From the NCBI GenBank assembly GCA_964580675.1, contig CAZOLI010000063.1, positions 1-11,683 of the forward strand: a stretch of 11,683 bases of DNA, given 5' to 3'. Origin of the DNA: CAZOLI01 sp964580675 (GTDB lineage: Bacteria > Planctomycetota > MHYJ01 > CAYXQY01). Numbering within the stretch: the stretch's first letter is position 1; each line of letters starts with the position of its first letter. The position numbers and the translations under genes were made by a program. Positions 1 to 7,224 of the stretch are shown here, piece by piece. The notes under the pieces are model-generated. The model had not been told where the DNA came from. It saw only the letters and a list, made by a program, of their open reading frames with translations, and did not search any database.

Positions 1-36
1 TATTCGAAAAAAGGTTTGACCCGGCGTCAAAAAATA

Positions 37-86
37 ACGTGCACTCCGGGCGACGGGTGTCGCCCTCCGTACACTACAACGAACAC
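37..86 (-). repeat. Dispersed hairpin repeat, copy 1
   Basis: Read on the minus strand this begins GTGTTCGTTGTAGTG (bases 86 to 72), a 15-base exact match to 8125-8139 on the plus strand, and ends with AGTGCACGTT, also shared with copy 2. Between these the DNA folds: GTGCAC at 39-44 can pair with GTACAC at 69-74 (one mismatch), and GGGCGAC at 48-54 pairs perfectly with GTCGCCC at 59-65 around a GGGT loop. The three-base TCC segments on each side are unpaired. A second arm, as seen in copies 2 and 3, could lie upstream of the window. The role is unknown; it resembles a small nonautonomous intergenic repeat. Confidence 0.65.
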
Positions 87-106
87 GGCGGCATCGTTTC
101 AGGTTT

Positions 107-134
107 GTTCTTCGGGGAGAACCCCGTCATGAAC
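107..134. other. Possible hairpin upstream of the efflux operon
   Basis: GTTC (107-110) pairs with GAAC (131-134), and CGGGG (113-117) pairs with CCCCG (122-126) around an AGAA loop. No T-tract follows on either strand, so it is not a standard intrinsic terminator. It could stabilise the end of an upstream transcript that lies outside the window. The rest of 87-199 shows nothing recognisable. Confidence 0.3.
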
Positions 135-199
135 ACCAGCGATTTATGGGGAAAGACAAACATAAACAAACCAAACAACCCGGATCTTACAGCGTGTGC

Positions 200-228
200 T
201 TGAAACCCCTACCCTTCTTGGATATAAG
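200..228 (+). promoter_or_regulatory. Sigma-70-like promoter of the efflux operon
   Basis: TTGAAA at 200-205 is followed after exactly 17 bases by TATAAG at 223-228, close to the textbook -35/-10 arrangement. Transcription would start near 235, about 35 bases before the repressor start codon. The -10 box overlaps the left half of the palindrome at 224-251. A bound repressor would therefore block polymerase. If the host is Bacteroidota-like this consensus would be unusual, because their housekeeping promoters usually have TAnnTTTG. Confidence 0.55.
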
Positions 229-251
229 TAAGTAAGCATATACATACTTAT
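224..251. promoter_or_regulatory. Palindromic operator, probable TetR-family binding site
   Basis: The half-site ATAAGTANGTA at 224-234 is repeated in inverse orientation as TACNTACTTAT at 241-251, with a 6-base centre. Each half has ten matched positions. The size and form resemble operators of AcrR-type repressors, which bind imperfect palindromes of about 24-28 bp next to their own genes. It lies 19 bases before the repressor start and over the -10 box. Autorepression of the whole operon by the adjacent TetR protein is the natural inference. Confidence 0.6.
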
Positions 252-270
252 CTTCAATCGGGCCCACCAC

Positions 271-885
271 ATGACAGACAGCGATTCACGTTCACGACTG
301 CCCCTCGCGGAACGAAAGGAAAAAACCCTCAAACGCGTCGCCGAAGAATTCGCCGAAAATGGGTTCGCCGGCACGCGGATGACCGACCTCGCCGATGCGG
401 CTGAAATCAGCGAGGCCATGCTCGTGAAATTATTCGACACCAAAAAAAATCTGTACCGTGCCCTGATCGAACACAAGGCCGATCAGAATCCCGGTACCGC
501 GTTTCCGGACAACTCTGACTCGATGAGCCCGGACGAGGTTCTCCGTACGCTTGCACGCAATATTGTGAATCGCTGCAACGAGGACACCACGTTCTTTCGC
601 CTCCTGTACTACAGTGGCCTGGAAGACAATGAACTTGCGGACATGTTTTTCGAGGCACGGGTTGACGAACTCCGGTCCCGCCTTACCGGTTATCTGCAGA
701 AACAGATGGACGAAAACAAACTCCGTGACCGGGATCCGGAAACGGTTGCAACGGGGTTCATTGGTATGATCACTCACCTGCTGACGCTGGAACACATTTT
801 TGGTTATCCAACGCCGGGCGATCGAGAACAGGAGGAGATCGTTGACCAATTTGTGGACATTGTTATGAATGGACTCAAGGCATGA
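271..885 (+). CDS. TetR/AcrR-family transcriptional repressor
   Basis: This 204-residue protein has the standard TetR layout. An N-terminal three-helix DNA-binding domain spans about residues 14-68, with its helix-turn-helix at about 37-58 and the typical NLYRALIEHK end of helix 4. A longer helical C-terminal half, expected to bind ligand and dimerise, follows; its ligand cannot be read from sequence. As first gene of an RND efflux operon, it most likely senses a pump substrate and relieves repression, as AcrR and TtgR do. The start at 271 fits the domain boundary, but no clear Shine-Dalgarno sequence precedes it. The stop overlaps the next start in ATGA, so the outer-membrane gene is probably translationally coupled. 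The palindrome at 224-251 is its likely operator. The family call is firm; the specific role is inferred from context. Confidence 0.92.
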   Translation: MTDSDSRSRLPLAERKEKTLKRVAEEFAENGFAGTRMTDLADAAEISEAMLVKLFDTKKNLYRALIEHKADQNPGTAFPDNSDSMSPDEVLRTLARNIVNRCNEDTTFFRLLYYSGLEDNELADMFFEARVDELRSRLTGYLQKQMDENKLRDRDPETVATGFIGMITHLLTLEHIFGYPTPGDREQEEIVDQFVDIVMNGLKA

Positions 886-2336
886 CAGAAAATCGCCTTC
901 ACACCACGTTTTTGCTGGTTTTCATCTTCGCCGCTACCGGAACCCTTCTCTCCTGTGGCTGGTCCGGTGATCGAGCAAATGAAATCTACCTGGAGGAAAC
1001 CTACGCCGATCTCCGGAGGACCGATCACAGGGATACCCCGAAGAAACCACCGGAACGGAAAACCCGTTCCGAACCGGGCCAGAACCGGCTCCGGAACCGG
1101 ATCAGTGGCCGGCCTCTTACGTTAAAAGACTGCCTGCTGCGGGCTCTGCACCACTCCCGGGAACTTCGGATACAGGCCGAACAGGTCTACGAACAGGAAC
1201 TCACCAAACGAAAGACCATTGCCGAAATACTTCCCACCGTACAGGCACACGGTTCCTTCGAGGAGGATGAGGCAGAAATCCAGTTCGGGGGCAGTAGCTT
1301 CCGGCCGAAAAACCGCACCGAATACTGGTTTACCGCAAGCCAGCCGATCATCGACGGCGAATTCTTTCCGGCGCTCGAATCCGCCGAAAAAACAAGGAAA
1401 ATTAGCCAGCTCCGGTTCAAGAAAAAACGGAACGAATTGCTGTTTCAGGTGGCCTCCGAATTCTATCGAATCCTACAGCTGGAGGCCGATATAAAGAGTT
1501 TACAAACAGCACTGAAAAGCAGCCGCGAATTCCACAGTGTCACCCGGGCACGCAAGCAGGCGGGCGAAGCCTCACGGGATGAAGTATTGCTTGCCAGCTC
1601 CCGTGTGAGCAACGTACGGACGGAACTGATCCAGGCACGACGGGACCGAAAGAACGCCCGGGCGCGGCTCGAAGAACTTCTCCAGATGAATCCCCTTCCC
1701 GAAAAACTGAAGGAGGATTACGAACCGAAACTTCAGAATTCGGGACGGCGTCATCTCGTAAAAAAAGCCCGGTCCCGGAACGAGGACGTACAAATCGCCA
1801 TGGAGGCCATCGAGCGGGCAAACGCCGAACTGGACCGTGCGCGTTCCCGGTACATTCCCTCCGTGGACCTCACGTACACGCAGTGGACCGAAATTGAAGG
1901 CGGATTTAACGAGGTAAACGACTGGACCCTGAGCATCGACGCGCTCTGGACCCTCTACGACGGGGGAGGCCGGGAAGCCGAGGTGGCCACCCAGCACAGC
2001 CGGATTCGTCAGAACCGCCTTCGCGCCAAACGAACACGCGAACGGGTCAGCCGTGAAATCCGGGAGGCTCTGAATGAATACGAGTCCCTGAACAAATCAA
2101 TTTCTCACCTGCGGAACCGGGCGGACGCCTCGGCGGAAGCCGCCCGAATCGTGGCGGACCGGTACAGTGCCGGCAGCGCCACTAACCTCGACGTGCTCCG
2201 GGCGCAGGAGACGGCCGAAGAGGCCGAACGAAACCTGAAGCGGGGACAATATGCCCGAAAACTCGCGGCCCTCCGCATCCACCTTTCCGCCGGCACGATG
2301 GAGACCGCCAAACTCGTACAAAACATACTGAAGTAA
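882..2336 (+). CDS. TolC/OprM-type outer-membrane efflux lipoprotein
   Basis: This 484-residue protein is an outer-membrane factor, which forms a trimeric beta-barrel and periplasmic tunnel for efflux. A signal peptide ends in the lipobox LLSC, with Cys25 as the predicted lipid-anchored residue, as in OprM and NodT-type factors. Residues about 40-78 are an unusual linker rich in Arg, Lys and Pro. Two outer-membrane-efflux repeats follow: the first begins near PLTLKDCLLRAL, the second contains the characteristic ARSRYIPSVDLTY and TLYDGGG. Near the C terminus is YSAGSATNLDVLRAQ, also typical. Both halves have the long Glu/Arg/Ala-rich helices expected of the tunnel. It overlaps the repressor by 4 bases and lies 17 bases before the adaptor gene, so it is part of one tripartite pump. 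The family call is firm; the substrate is unknown. Confidence 0.93.
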   Translation: MTENRLHTTFLLVFIFAATGTLLSCGWSGDRANEIYLEETYADLRRTDHRDTPKKPPERKTRSEPGQNRLRNRISGRPLTLKDCLLRALHHSRELRIQAEQVYEQELTKRKTIAEILPTVQAHGSFEEDEAEIQFGGSSFRPKNRTEYWFTASQPIIDGEFFPALESAEKTRKISQLRFKKKRNELLFQVASEFYRILQLEADIKSLQTALKSSREFHSVTRARKQAGEASRDEVLLASSRVSNVRTELIQARRDRKNARARLEELLQMNPLPEKLKEDYEPKLQNSGRRHLVKKARSRNEDVQIAMEAIERANAELDRARSRYIPSVDLTYTQWTEIEGGFNEVNDWTLSIDALWTLYDGGGREAEVATQHSRIRQNRLRAKRTRERVSREIREALNEYESLNKSISHLRNRADASAEAARIVADRYSAGSATNLDVLRAQETAEEAERNLKRGQYARKLAALRIHLSAGTMETAKLVQNILK

Positions 2337-2353
2337 TTATTCATTCCGTACTT

Positions 2354-3505
2354 ATGATCCGTCTTCGAAAACAACTTACATACGCACTACCTCTTCTTCT
2401 CGTTCTCGGTATCGGATGTGGTCAGAGTCAGGACAAGGAAGAAGAATCCGCCCGGAAAGGCCCACGTTCCGTGCTTGTGGATGCCCGAAAACCCAATCTC
2501 CAGACCGTGAAAGAAACCATTGAGGTGGTTGGGTCCCTGAAAGCCTCCAGACGAACGATGGTGAGCTCCGAAATTGCGGGGAAAATTGAAAAAATTCACT
2601 TTGAGGAAGGGGAATCCGTCCCCGGCCCCATTAATGGAACGGAGGAGGCACCGATCCTTGTCTCCCTGGATGATGATTTGCTTCAGGTGGAACGCCAGGA
2701 GGCGGAAGCAAGCCTCGAATCAGCCCGATCGGAACTGGAAAAAGCCCGGGACCAATTTCAACGACAGAAGATGATGCACGAAAAGGGAGCCACAACCGAG
2801 GCCGAGTTCACCCGATCAAAAATCGAAGTAAGTCGGGCCAGAGCGGCCGTAAAACAGGCGGAGGCACGACTTGAACGGGCAAAGGAACGTTTGAGCAAAA
2901 CAAAAATTCGGGCGCCCTTCGCAGGGGAACTCGGTGAACGCCTGAAGGACGAAGGCAGTTTCGTCCGGCCCGGAGATGCCCTGGTGGAAGTGGTCAAACG
3001 GGACCCGATCGAAGTGACGTTCGACATTCCCGAGAAACACAAATCACAGCTGCGAAAAGGGCAAACTGTTAACGTGCGTGTGGAAGCATTTCCGGACGAA
3101 ACCCGTTCGGGCAGCGTCTTCTATCTCTCCCCGTCCGTATCCCGGCAATCCCGGACGATAACGGCAAAGGCCAGACTGAGCAATCCCGAGGGGAAACTCA
3201 ATCCAAACATGTTTGCCCGGGTCCACCTCGTCACGAACGTTCGCCATGACGCCCCCGTGGTTTCCGATACGGCCCTTGTTCCAAGAAACAACAAAAAATA
3301 CATCTACACGGTCTCCGACGGGAAAGCTCACATTCACCAGGTACAGATCGGACAGCGATTCGACGACACCGTAGAAATCCGGGGTATTCGATCCCCGGAA
3401 CAGGAGGAATGGCAAAATCTCAGCGCCGGCGTGCCCGTGATCACCAGCGGCCTACAGAAAGTAAGTGACGGGGTTCCCGTGAATGTGAGGAACTCGAATC
3501 CCTAA
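2354..3505 (+). CDS. RND efflux periplasmic adaptor (membrane-fusion lipoprotein)
   Basis: This 383-residue adaptor links the inner-membrane pump to the outer-membrane channel. The N-terminal hydrophobic segment ends in LGIGC, giving a probable lipid-anchored Cys22 (Leu sits at -4, so the lipobox is slightly atypical). The lipoyl half-motifs flank a coiled-coil hairpin at about residues 111-180, with its turn near 143-148. RAPFAG (186-191) marks the return into the lipoyl domain. A beta-barrel and membrane-proximal domain follow. The first lipoyl segment has a small extra loop, near PGPINGTEEAP. The last residues (NSNP) and stop codon fall inside the CGAAATN heptamer tract, so the native C terminus may have been altered by that insertion. 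No Shine-Dalgarno sequence is visible. The outer-membrane factor precedes it and the permease is its expected partner, 508 bases downstream. Confidence 0.93.
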   Translation: MIRLRKQLTYALPLLLVLGIGCGQSQDKEEESARKGPRSVLVDARKPNLQTVKETIEVVGSLKASRRTMVSSEIAGKIEKIHFEEGESVPGPINGTEEAPILVSLDDDLLQVERQEAEASLESARSELEKARDQFQRQKMMHEKGATTEAEFTRSKIEVSRARAAVKQAEARLERAKERLSKTKIRAPFAGELGERLKDEGSFVRPGDALVEVVKRDPIEVTFDIPEKHKSQLRKGQTVNVRVEAFPDETRSGSVFYLSPSVSRQSRTITAKARLSNPEGKLNPNMFARVHLVTNVRHDAPVVSDTALVPRNNKKYIYTVSDGKAHIHQVQIGQRFDDTVEIRGIRSPEQEEWQNLSAGVPVITSGLQKVSDGVPVNVRNSNP

Positions 3506-3543
3506 ACTCGAAATCCGAAATTCGAAATTCGAAACACGAAATA
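3495..3543 (+). repeat. CGAAATN heptamer tract, left flank of the four-helix gene
   Basis: Five tandem heptamers run from 3509 to 3543: CGAAATC, CGAAATT, CGAAATT, CGAAACA, CGAAATA. A degenerate unit, CGAATCC at 3495-3501, lies 14 bases earlier in the same seven-base phase, inside the adaptor's last codons. The A of the four-helix gene's ATG is the seventh base of the last unit. The 18-base core at 3511-3528 occurs inverted and exact at 3958-3975 and at 3988-4005. Confidence 0.85.
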
Positions 3544-3911
3544 TGAACCGAACCGATTCGCGTGAAACTAATTACGATCTTGAAGAACGAACCGAGAAGT
3601 TCGCAAGGAACGTTCGCAATTTTATTTCGAATGTTCCTCGGACTATTACCAATATTGAAGATTGCAAACAGCTGACCAAATCATCGGGTTCAATAGGAGC
3701 GAATTATATTGAAGCCAATGAACATCTTAGCGAAGATGATTTCCTCTACAGAGTCAAAGTATGTCGAAAAGAAGCAAAGGAAACGCGTTATTGGCTGAAA
3801 ATTATGGACCTGAACTCCAACGAAGAATTAAGTAAAAAGCGAAATGACCTGATCCAGGAGGCCACGGAATTGATGAAAATTTTCGGTTCGATAATTCACA
3901 ACTGGAAATAA
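3543..3911 (+). CDS. Four-helix-bundle protein, 23S rRNA IVP (S23) family
   Basis: This 122-residue, all-helical protein matches the family first known from open reading frames in 23S rRNA intervening sequences. Visible family hallmarks are YDLEERTEKFA at 11-21, the SSGSIGANYIEA block at 47-58, the basic CRKEAKETRYWL block at 74-85 and LIQEATELMKIFG at 103-115. The length is typical and all four helices appear intact. Related small four-helix proteins (bAvd) form pentamers that bind nucleic acid in diversity-generating retroelements, but there is no reverse transcriptase here, and the function of stand-alone copies is unknown. The start codon directly abuts the heptamer repeats and has no Shine-Dalgarno sequence. 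Codon use leans to A/T-ending codons, unlike the pump genes. It interrupts the operon between adaptor and permease and is unlikely to be a pump component. Confidence 0.9.
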   Translation: MNRTDSRETNYDLEERTEKFARNVRNFISNVPRTITNIEDCKQLTKSSGSIGANYIEANEHLSEDDFLYRVKVCRKEAKETRYWLKIMDLNSNEELSKKRNDLIQEATELMKIFGSIIHNWK

Positions 3912-3950
3912 TTTCTCAAGGCACCTCTTGATCATCTAATGTGTTCCAAC

Positions 3951-4006
3951 AATTCTTATTTCGAATTTCGGATTTTTCGAATTTCTTATTTCGAATTTCG
4001 GATTTA
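3951..4006 (-). repeat. Inverted heptamer array, right flank of the four-helix gene
   Basis: The same heptamer appears here in opposite orientation, as ATTTCG units. The 18-base block at 3958-3975 is repeated exactly at 3988-4005, a 30-base period with TTCGAATTTCTT in between. Both are exact reverse complements of 3511-3528 left of the gene. The array ends eight bases before the permease start codon and so supplies that gene's whole immediate 5' region. A small stem at 3916-3931 (TCAAG/CTTGA) precedes it but lacks a T-tract. Confidence 0.85.
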
Positions 4007-4013
4007 AAACCGA

Positions 4014-7000
4014 ATGTTTCTCTCCGACACAAGCATTGATCGACCGGTGATGTCGGTCATGGCCATCACGGCCCTGGTGGTGTTTGGCATCATTTCACTG
4101 TCGCAACTTTCGGTTCGGGAATTTCCGGATGTCGATCCTCCCGTCGTAAACGTCAGGGTTCCCTACCCCGGCGCCAACCCGGAGGTGGTGGAGAAACAGG
4201 TCACCGAACCCATTGAAGAACAGGTAAACACCATTCAGGGCGTAAAAACACTGAAGTCGAACAGCGGAGCGGGGGGAGCTCAGATCACGGCGGAATTTAC
4301 GCTGGACCGTGATATTGACGTGGCGGTGCAGGACGTTCGGGACAAAATCAATTCCATTCGTGGTCAGCTTCCCGGGTCGGAACAGATTGAGGAACCGGTC
4401 ATCGAAAAAGTCAATCCGGACGAACAACCGGTGATGTGGATCAGTGTCAATTCCGAACACCGTGATCAGATTGAATTATCCACCTACGCGGACCAGACCA
4501 TAAAACCCAAACTGGAGCGCCTGGAGGGTGTTGGTCGAATCCGACTCGGCGGATTGCAGGAATTTTCCGTCCGGATCTACCTGGATCCCAAGAAAATGGC
4601 CGCAAACAACATTACGGTGGAAGAGGTTCGAAACGCACTTATGACCAACAACCAGGAACTTCCCAGTGGCGAAATCGAGGGAAAAGGCCGGAGGTTCACG
4701 GTCCGCACACAGGGAGACATCAAATCGGTTGAAAAGTTCAACGACCTGGTGATTGCCCGCCGCGGAGAGACACAGATAGAACTGCGGGACGTGGGACACG
4801 CCGAACGTGGACCGCGTGATACTCAGGTAACCGCTCACTTCACCAAACAGGGAGAGTACGTCGGCCGGCCCAATGTGGGTCTGGGGATCGTCCGTCAGAC
4901 CGGCTCCAATACGGTTGCCGTCATCAACCGTGTCAAGAATCGACTTGACGAGATAAAGGAAACAACCCCCCCCGGTATATCCCTTCAGATTGCCTCCGAC
5001 GACTCCAAATACATTCAGCAGTCCATTGACAACCTGAAAGAACACCTGTTCTTTGGTGGTCTTCTTGCGGCCATCGTGGTGTTTCTGTTCCTTGCGTCCG
5101 GCCGGCCAGGATTGATTACCATCATTTCCATTCCCACCTCCATCGTGTCGGCGTTTTCCGTCATGTACTTCCTGGGATTCAGTCTGAACAACCTGACGAT
5201 GCTGGCCATGGTGCTGGCGGTGGGCATCGTGGTCGACGATTCGGTGGTGGTTATGGAGAACATCTTCCGACACCGCCAGGAGGGAAAAAGCCGGATGGCC
5301 GCCGCCCGGGAGGGGGCCGCCGAAATTGCCTTTGCGGTGCTCACGGCAAGTGCCAGCGTGGTTGTTGTGTTTATGCCGCTTCTGTTTGTTACCGGTATCA
5401 TCGGGCAGTACTTTCTTGAATTCTCTATATCGGTTGCCGGTGCCATCATGATTTCCTACCTGGTGTCACTGACCGTTATTCCGATGCTCGGAAGCCGGTA
5501 CCTGAAGGAGGAACACTCCGAGGGATGGTTTTACAAAACGGTTCATGGAACCATGGACCGGGTTTCTTCTGTGTATGCCTATCTTCTGCGAAAATGTCTG
5601 AACGTGCGCTGGCTGCTGATTATCGGGGCCATCGGAATCGTAGTGGGCACCTGGTTCCTGTTCCAGAACATCGGCAAGGAAATGACCCCGGACGCCGACC
5701 AGGGACAGTTCGTCATCTTTATGCAGGCCCCCGAAGGATCAACCAAAAGCTACACGGAAGAACACCTGAGTGAGGTGGAACACATCATCGCGAACCAGCC
5801 GGAAGTCCGAACCATGTTTTCCGCCATCGGCCTCGGCGCCGGTGGTGGTTTCGGCCAACCGAGTGAGGCCATTGCGTTTGTCCGGCTCAAACCGCTCGAA
5901 TACCGACAGAAAAATAACTTAAGAGGGCAAAATGAGTTGATGAACGATCTCCGGGGGAAACTCATGAACGTCCCCGGACTCCTTGCGTTTCCAACGCGGA
6001 TTCAAAGAGGCTCACAGACCGGAAAACCCCTACAGGTGGTCCTGCAGGCCAGTGACTACCAGCAGCTGTTCGAGGCTTCCGAGGAAATTCAATCCCGGTG
6101 GAAGGAACAGGAGGGAATTGTGGACGTCGACTCGGACCTGGAAATGAACAAACCAAAAGTTCGGGTCCGGCCCGACCGGAAAAAAGCTGCGGACCTGGGC
6201 ATTCCCCTGTCAAACATCTCGAACACGTTGCGGGTACTTCTCGGTGGAGACGACATCACGGAATTCGAACGCGGCGGGGAACGGTACGACGTGATGGTAC
6301 AGTTGAACCGGAAGGACCGAAGCGTGCCCGACAAAATAAAACAGATCTACGTACGGACCGATCAGGGGAAACAGGTACCACTTTCCTCGGTGGTCAACGT
6401 CGAAGAATACACCGGGCCGGAAACCATCAATCACTTCAACCGGTCAAGAGCCGTCATCCTCGAGGCCAACACGTCAGGTATTCCCCTGCAGAAAGCCGTA
6501 AACCAGGCAACGGATATCACCGAAAACGTGGCCGACAGCATGCTGAAGGAGGGATACGACATCTCATTGACGGGCCAGGCCCAGGATATGCGTGAGATGT
6601 TTCAGGACTTTATCTTTATCTATTTTCTGGCGGTCGTTGTCATCTACATGGTGCTGGCCGCACAGTTCGACCACTTCATCCACCCCCTGACCATCATGGT
6701 GTCCCTGCCGCTGGCGGTTGCCGGATCGATCGGATTCCTCTACGTCATGCATTTCACGATTAACCTGCCGAGCATCATTGGTATGCTGATGCTGTTCGGC
6801 ATTATTCTTCGAAACGCCATTTTGCTTGTCGATTACGCGATCCTGGCCCAGCGGAAATGGAACATGGAGCGGTTCGAGGCCATCGTGGAAGCCGGTAAGG
6901 TTCGACTCCGCCCCATTCTGATGACCGGGCTGTCCACGGTTGGTGGGGTCTTCCCCACCTTACTGGGTCTGGGCTCAGGATCCGAAATTCAACGTCCCCT

Positions 7001-7178
7001 GGCCGCCGCCGTGATCGGAGGCATGGTTGCCGGAAACCTTCTAACCCTGTTCCTCGTTCCGGTGGTTTATACGTACCTCGGACAGTTTACCGATGCCGTC
7101 CTGAACCTGTTTGGCGCGGCGGACAAACCCGCCGATCATGACGTGTCTGTTCAGGGTTCGGCCACCACCGGTGATTGA
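4014..7178 (+). CDS. RND-family multidrug efflux permease (HAE1 type, AcrB/MexB-like)
   Basis: This 1054-residue inner-membrane proton antiporter is close to AcrB in length and expected to work as a trimer with the upstream adaptor and outer-membrane factor. TM1 is at about 13-32. The first periplasmic domain carries the conserved VAVQDVRDKI. TM2-TM4 fall at about 344-413, and the proton-relay pair in TM4 is present as Asp408-Asp409 (GIVVDDSVVVMEN). The second half repeats the fold, with VLAAQFDHFIHPLTIM and GIILRNAILLVDYA. In the latter, Arg933 stands where AcrB has the essential TM10 Lys940. The ORF appears uninterrupted from N to C terminus. Hydrophobic, toxic or antibiotic substrates are likely, but specificity cannot be read. 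The start fits the family N terminus; upstream is repeat sequence with no Shine-Dalgarno sequence. Confidence 0.95.
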   Translation: MFLSDTSIDRPVMSVMAITALVVFGIISLSQLSVREFPDVDPPVVNVRVPYPGANPEVVEKQVTEPIEEQVNTIQGVKTLKSNSGAGGAQITAEFTLDRDIDVAVQDVRDKINSIRGQLPGSEQIEEPVIEKVNPDEQPVMWISVNSEHRDQIELSTYADQTIKPKLERLEGVGRIRLGGLQEFSVRIYLDPKKMAANNITVEEVRNALMTNNQELPSGEIEGKGRRFTVRTQGDIKSVEKFNDLVIARRGETQIELRDVGHAERGPRDTQVTAHFTKQGEYVGRPNVGLGIVRQTGSNTVAVINRVKNRLDEIKETTPPGISLQIASDDSKYIQQSIDNLKEHLFFGGLLAAIVVFLFLASGRPGLITIISIPTSIVSAFSVMYFLGFSLNNLTMLAMVLAVGIVVDDSVVVMENIFRHRQEGKSRMAAAREGAAEIAFAVLTASASVVVVFMPLLFVTGIIGQYFLEFSISVAGAIMISYLVSLTVIPMLGSRYLKEEHSEGWFYKTVHGTMDRVSSVYAYLLRKCLNVRWLLIIGAIGIVVGTWFLFQNIGKEMTPDADQGQFVIFMQAPEGSTKSYTEEHLSEVEHIIANQPEVRTMFSAIGLGAGGGFGQPSEAIAFVRLKPLEYRQKNNLRGQNELMNDLRGKLMNVPGLLAFPTRIQRGSQTGKPLQVVLQASDYQQLFEASEEIQSRWKEQEGIVDVDSDLEMNKPKVRVRPDRKKAADLGIPLSNISNTLRVLLGGDDITEFERGGERYDVMVQLNRKDRSVPDKIKQIYVRTDQGKQVPLSSVVNVEEYTGPETINHFNRSRAVILEANTSGIPLQKAVNQATDITENVADSMLKEGYDISLTGQAQDMREMFQDFIFIYFLAVVVIYMVLAAQFDHFIHPLTIMVSLPLAVAGSIGFLYVMHFTINLPSIIGMLMLFGIILRNAILLVDYAILAQRKWNMERFEAIVEAGKVRLRPILMTGLSTVGGVFPTLLGLGSGSEIQRPLAAAVIGGMVAGNLLTLFLVPVVYTYLGQFTDAVLNLFGAADKPADHDVSVQGSATTGD

Positions 7179-7224
7179 CGCCGAAACTCAACACCCTTTT
7201 TTCATAACGTTTTTTTATAATCCC

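Larger units (their letters stand above)
3495..4006 (+). mobile_element. Putative inserted cassette: four-helix gene between inverted heptamer arrays
   Basis: The segment separates two genes that are normally adjacent in RND operons. It is visibly richer in A/T than either neighbour and is bounded by arrays of the same heptamer in opposite orientation, one copy-core on the left and two on the right. It encodes no transposase, integrase or reverse transcriptase, so any mobility would depend on another factor. No convincing target-site duplication was found. The flanks TAAACTCGA and TAAAACCGA are only roughly alike. The insertion reading is inferred from context and composition. Confidence 0.45.

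Noticed and set aside
2349..2355. TACTTAT at the adaptor start, like half of the proposed operator
   Set aside because: It is a single half-site without an inverse partner; a seven-base match is expected by chance.
3495..4006. Diversity-generating retroelement or CRISPR array
   Set aside because: There is no reverse transcriptase, no template/variable repeat pair and no spacer-separated direct repeats of CRISPR type; the heptamers are short tandem units.
4476..5273. 265-residue minus-strand open frame inside the RND gene
   Set aside because: Composition is that of an antisense shadow, and the plus-strand permease is unambiguous.
7157..7185. Possible terminator after the permease (TTCGGC/GCCGAA stem spanning the stop codon)
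   Set aside because: The stem is six pairs with a long loop, and the T-tract begins several bases later, so it does not meet the usual intrinsic terminator form.
7216..7221. TATAAT just before the hydrolase start
   Set aside because: It lies three bases from the ATG with no -35 box at a proper distance; a leaderless transcript is possible but unsupported.
7111..7224. Longer hydrolase reading from 7111
   Set aside because: It overlaps the permease C terminus in another frame and would place the lipoprotein signal internally; 7225 gives a proper signal peptide.
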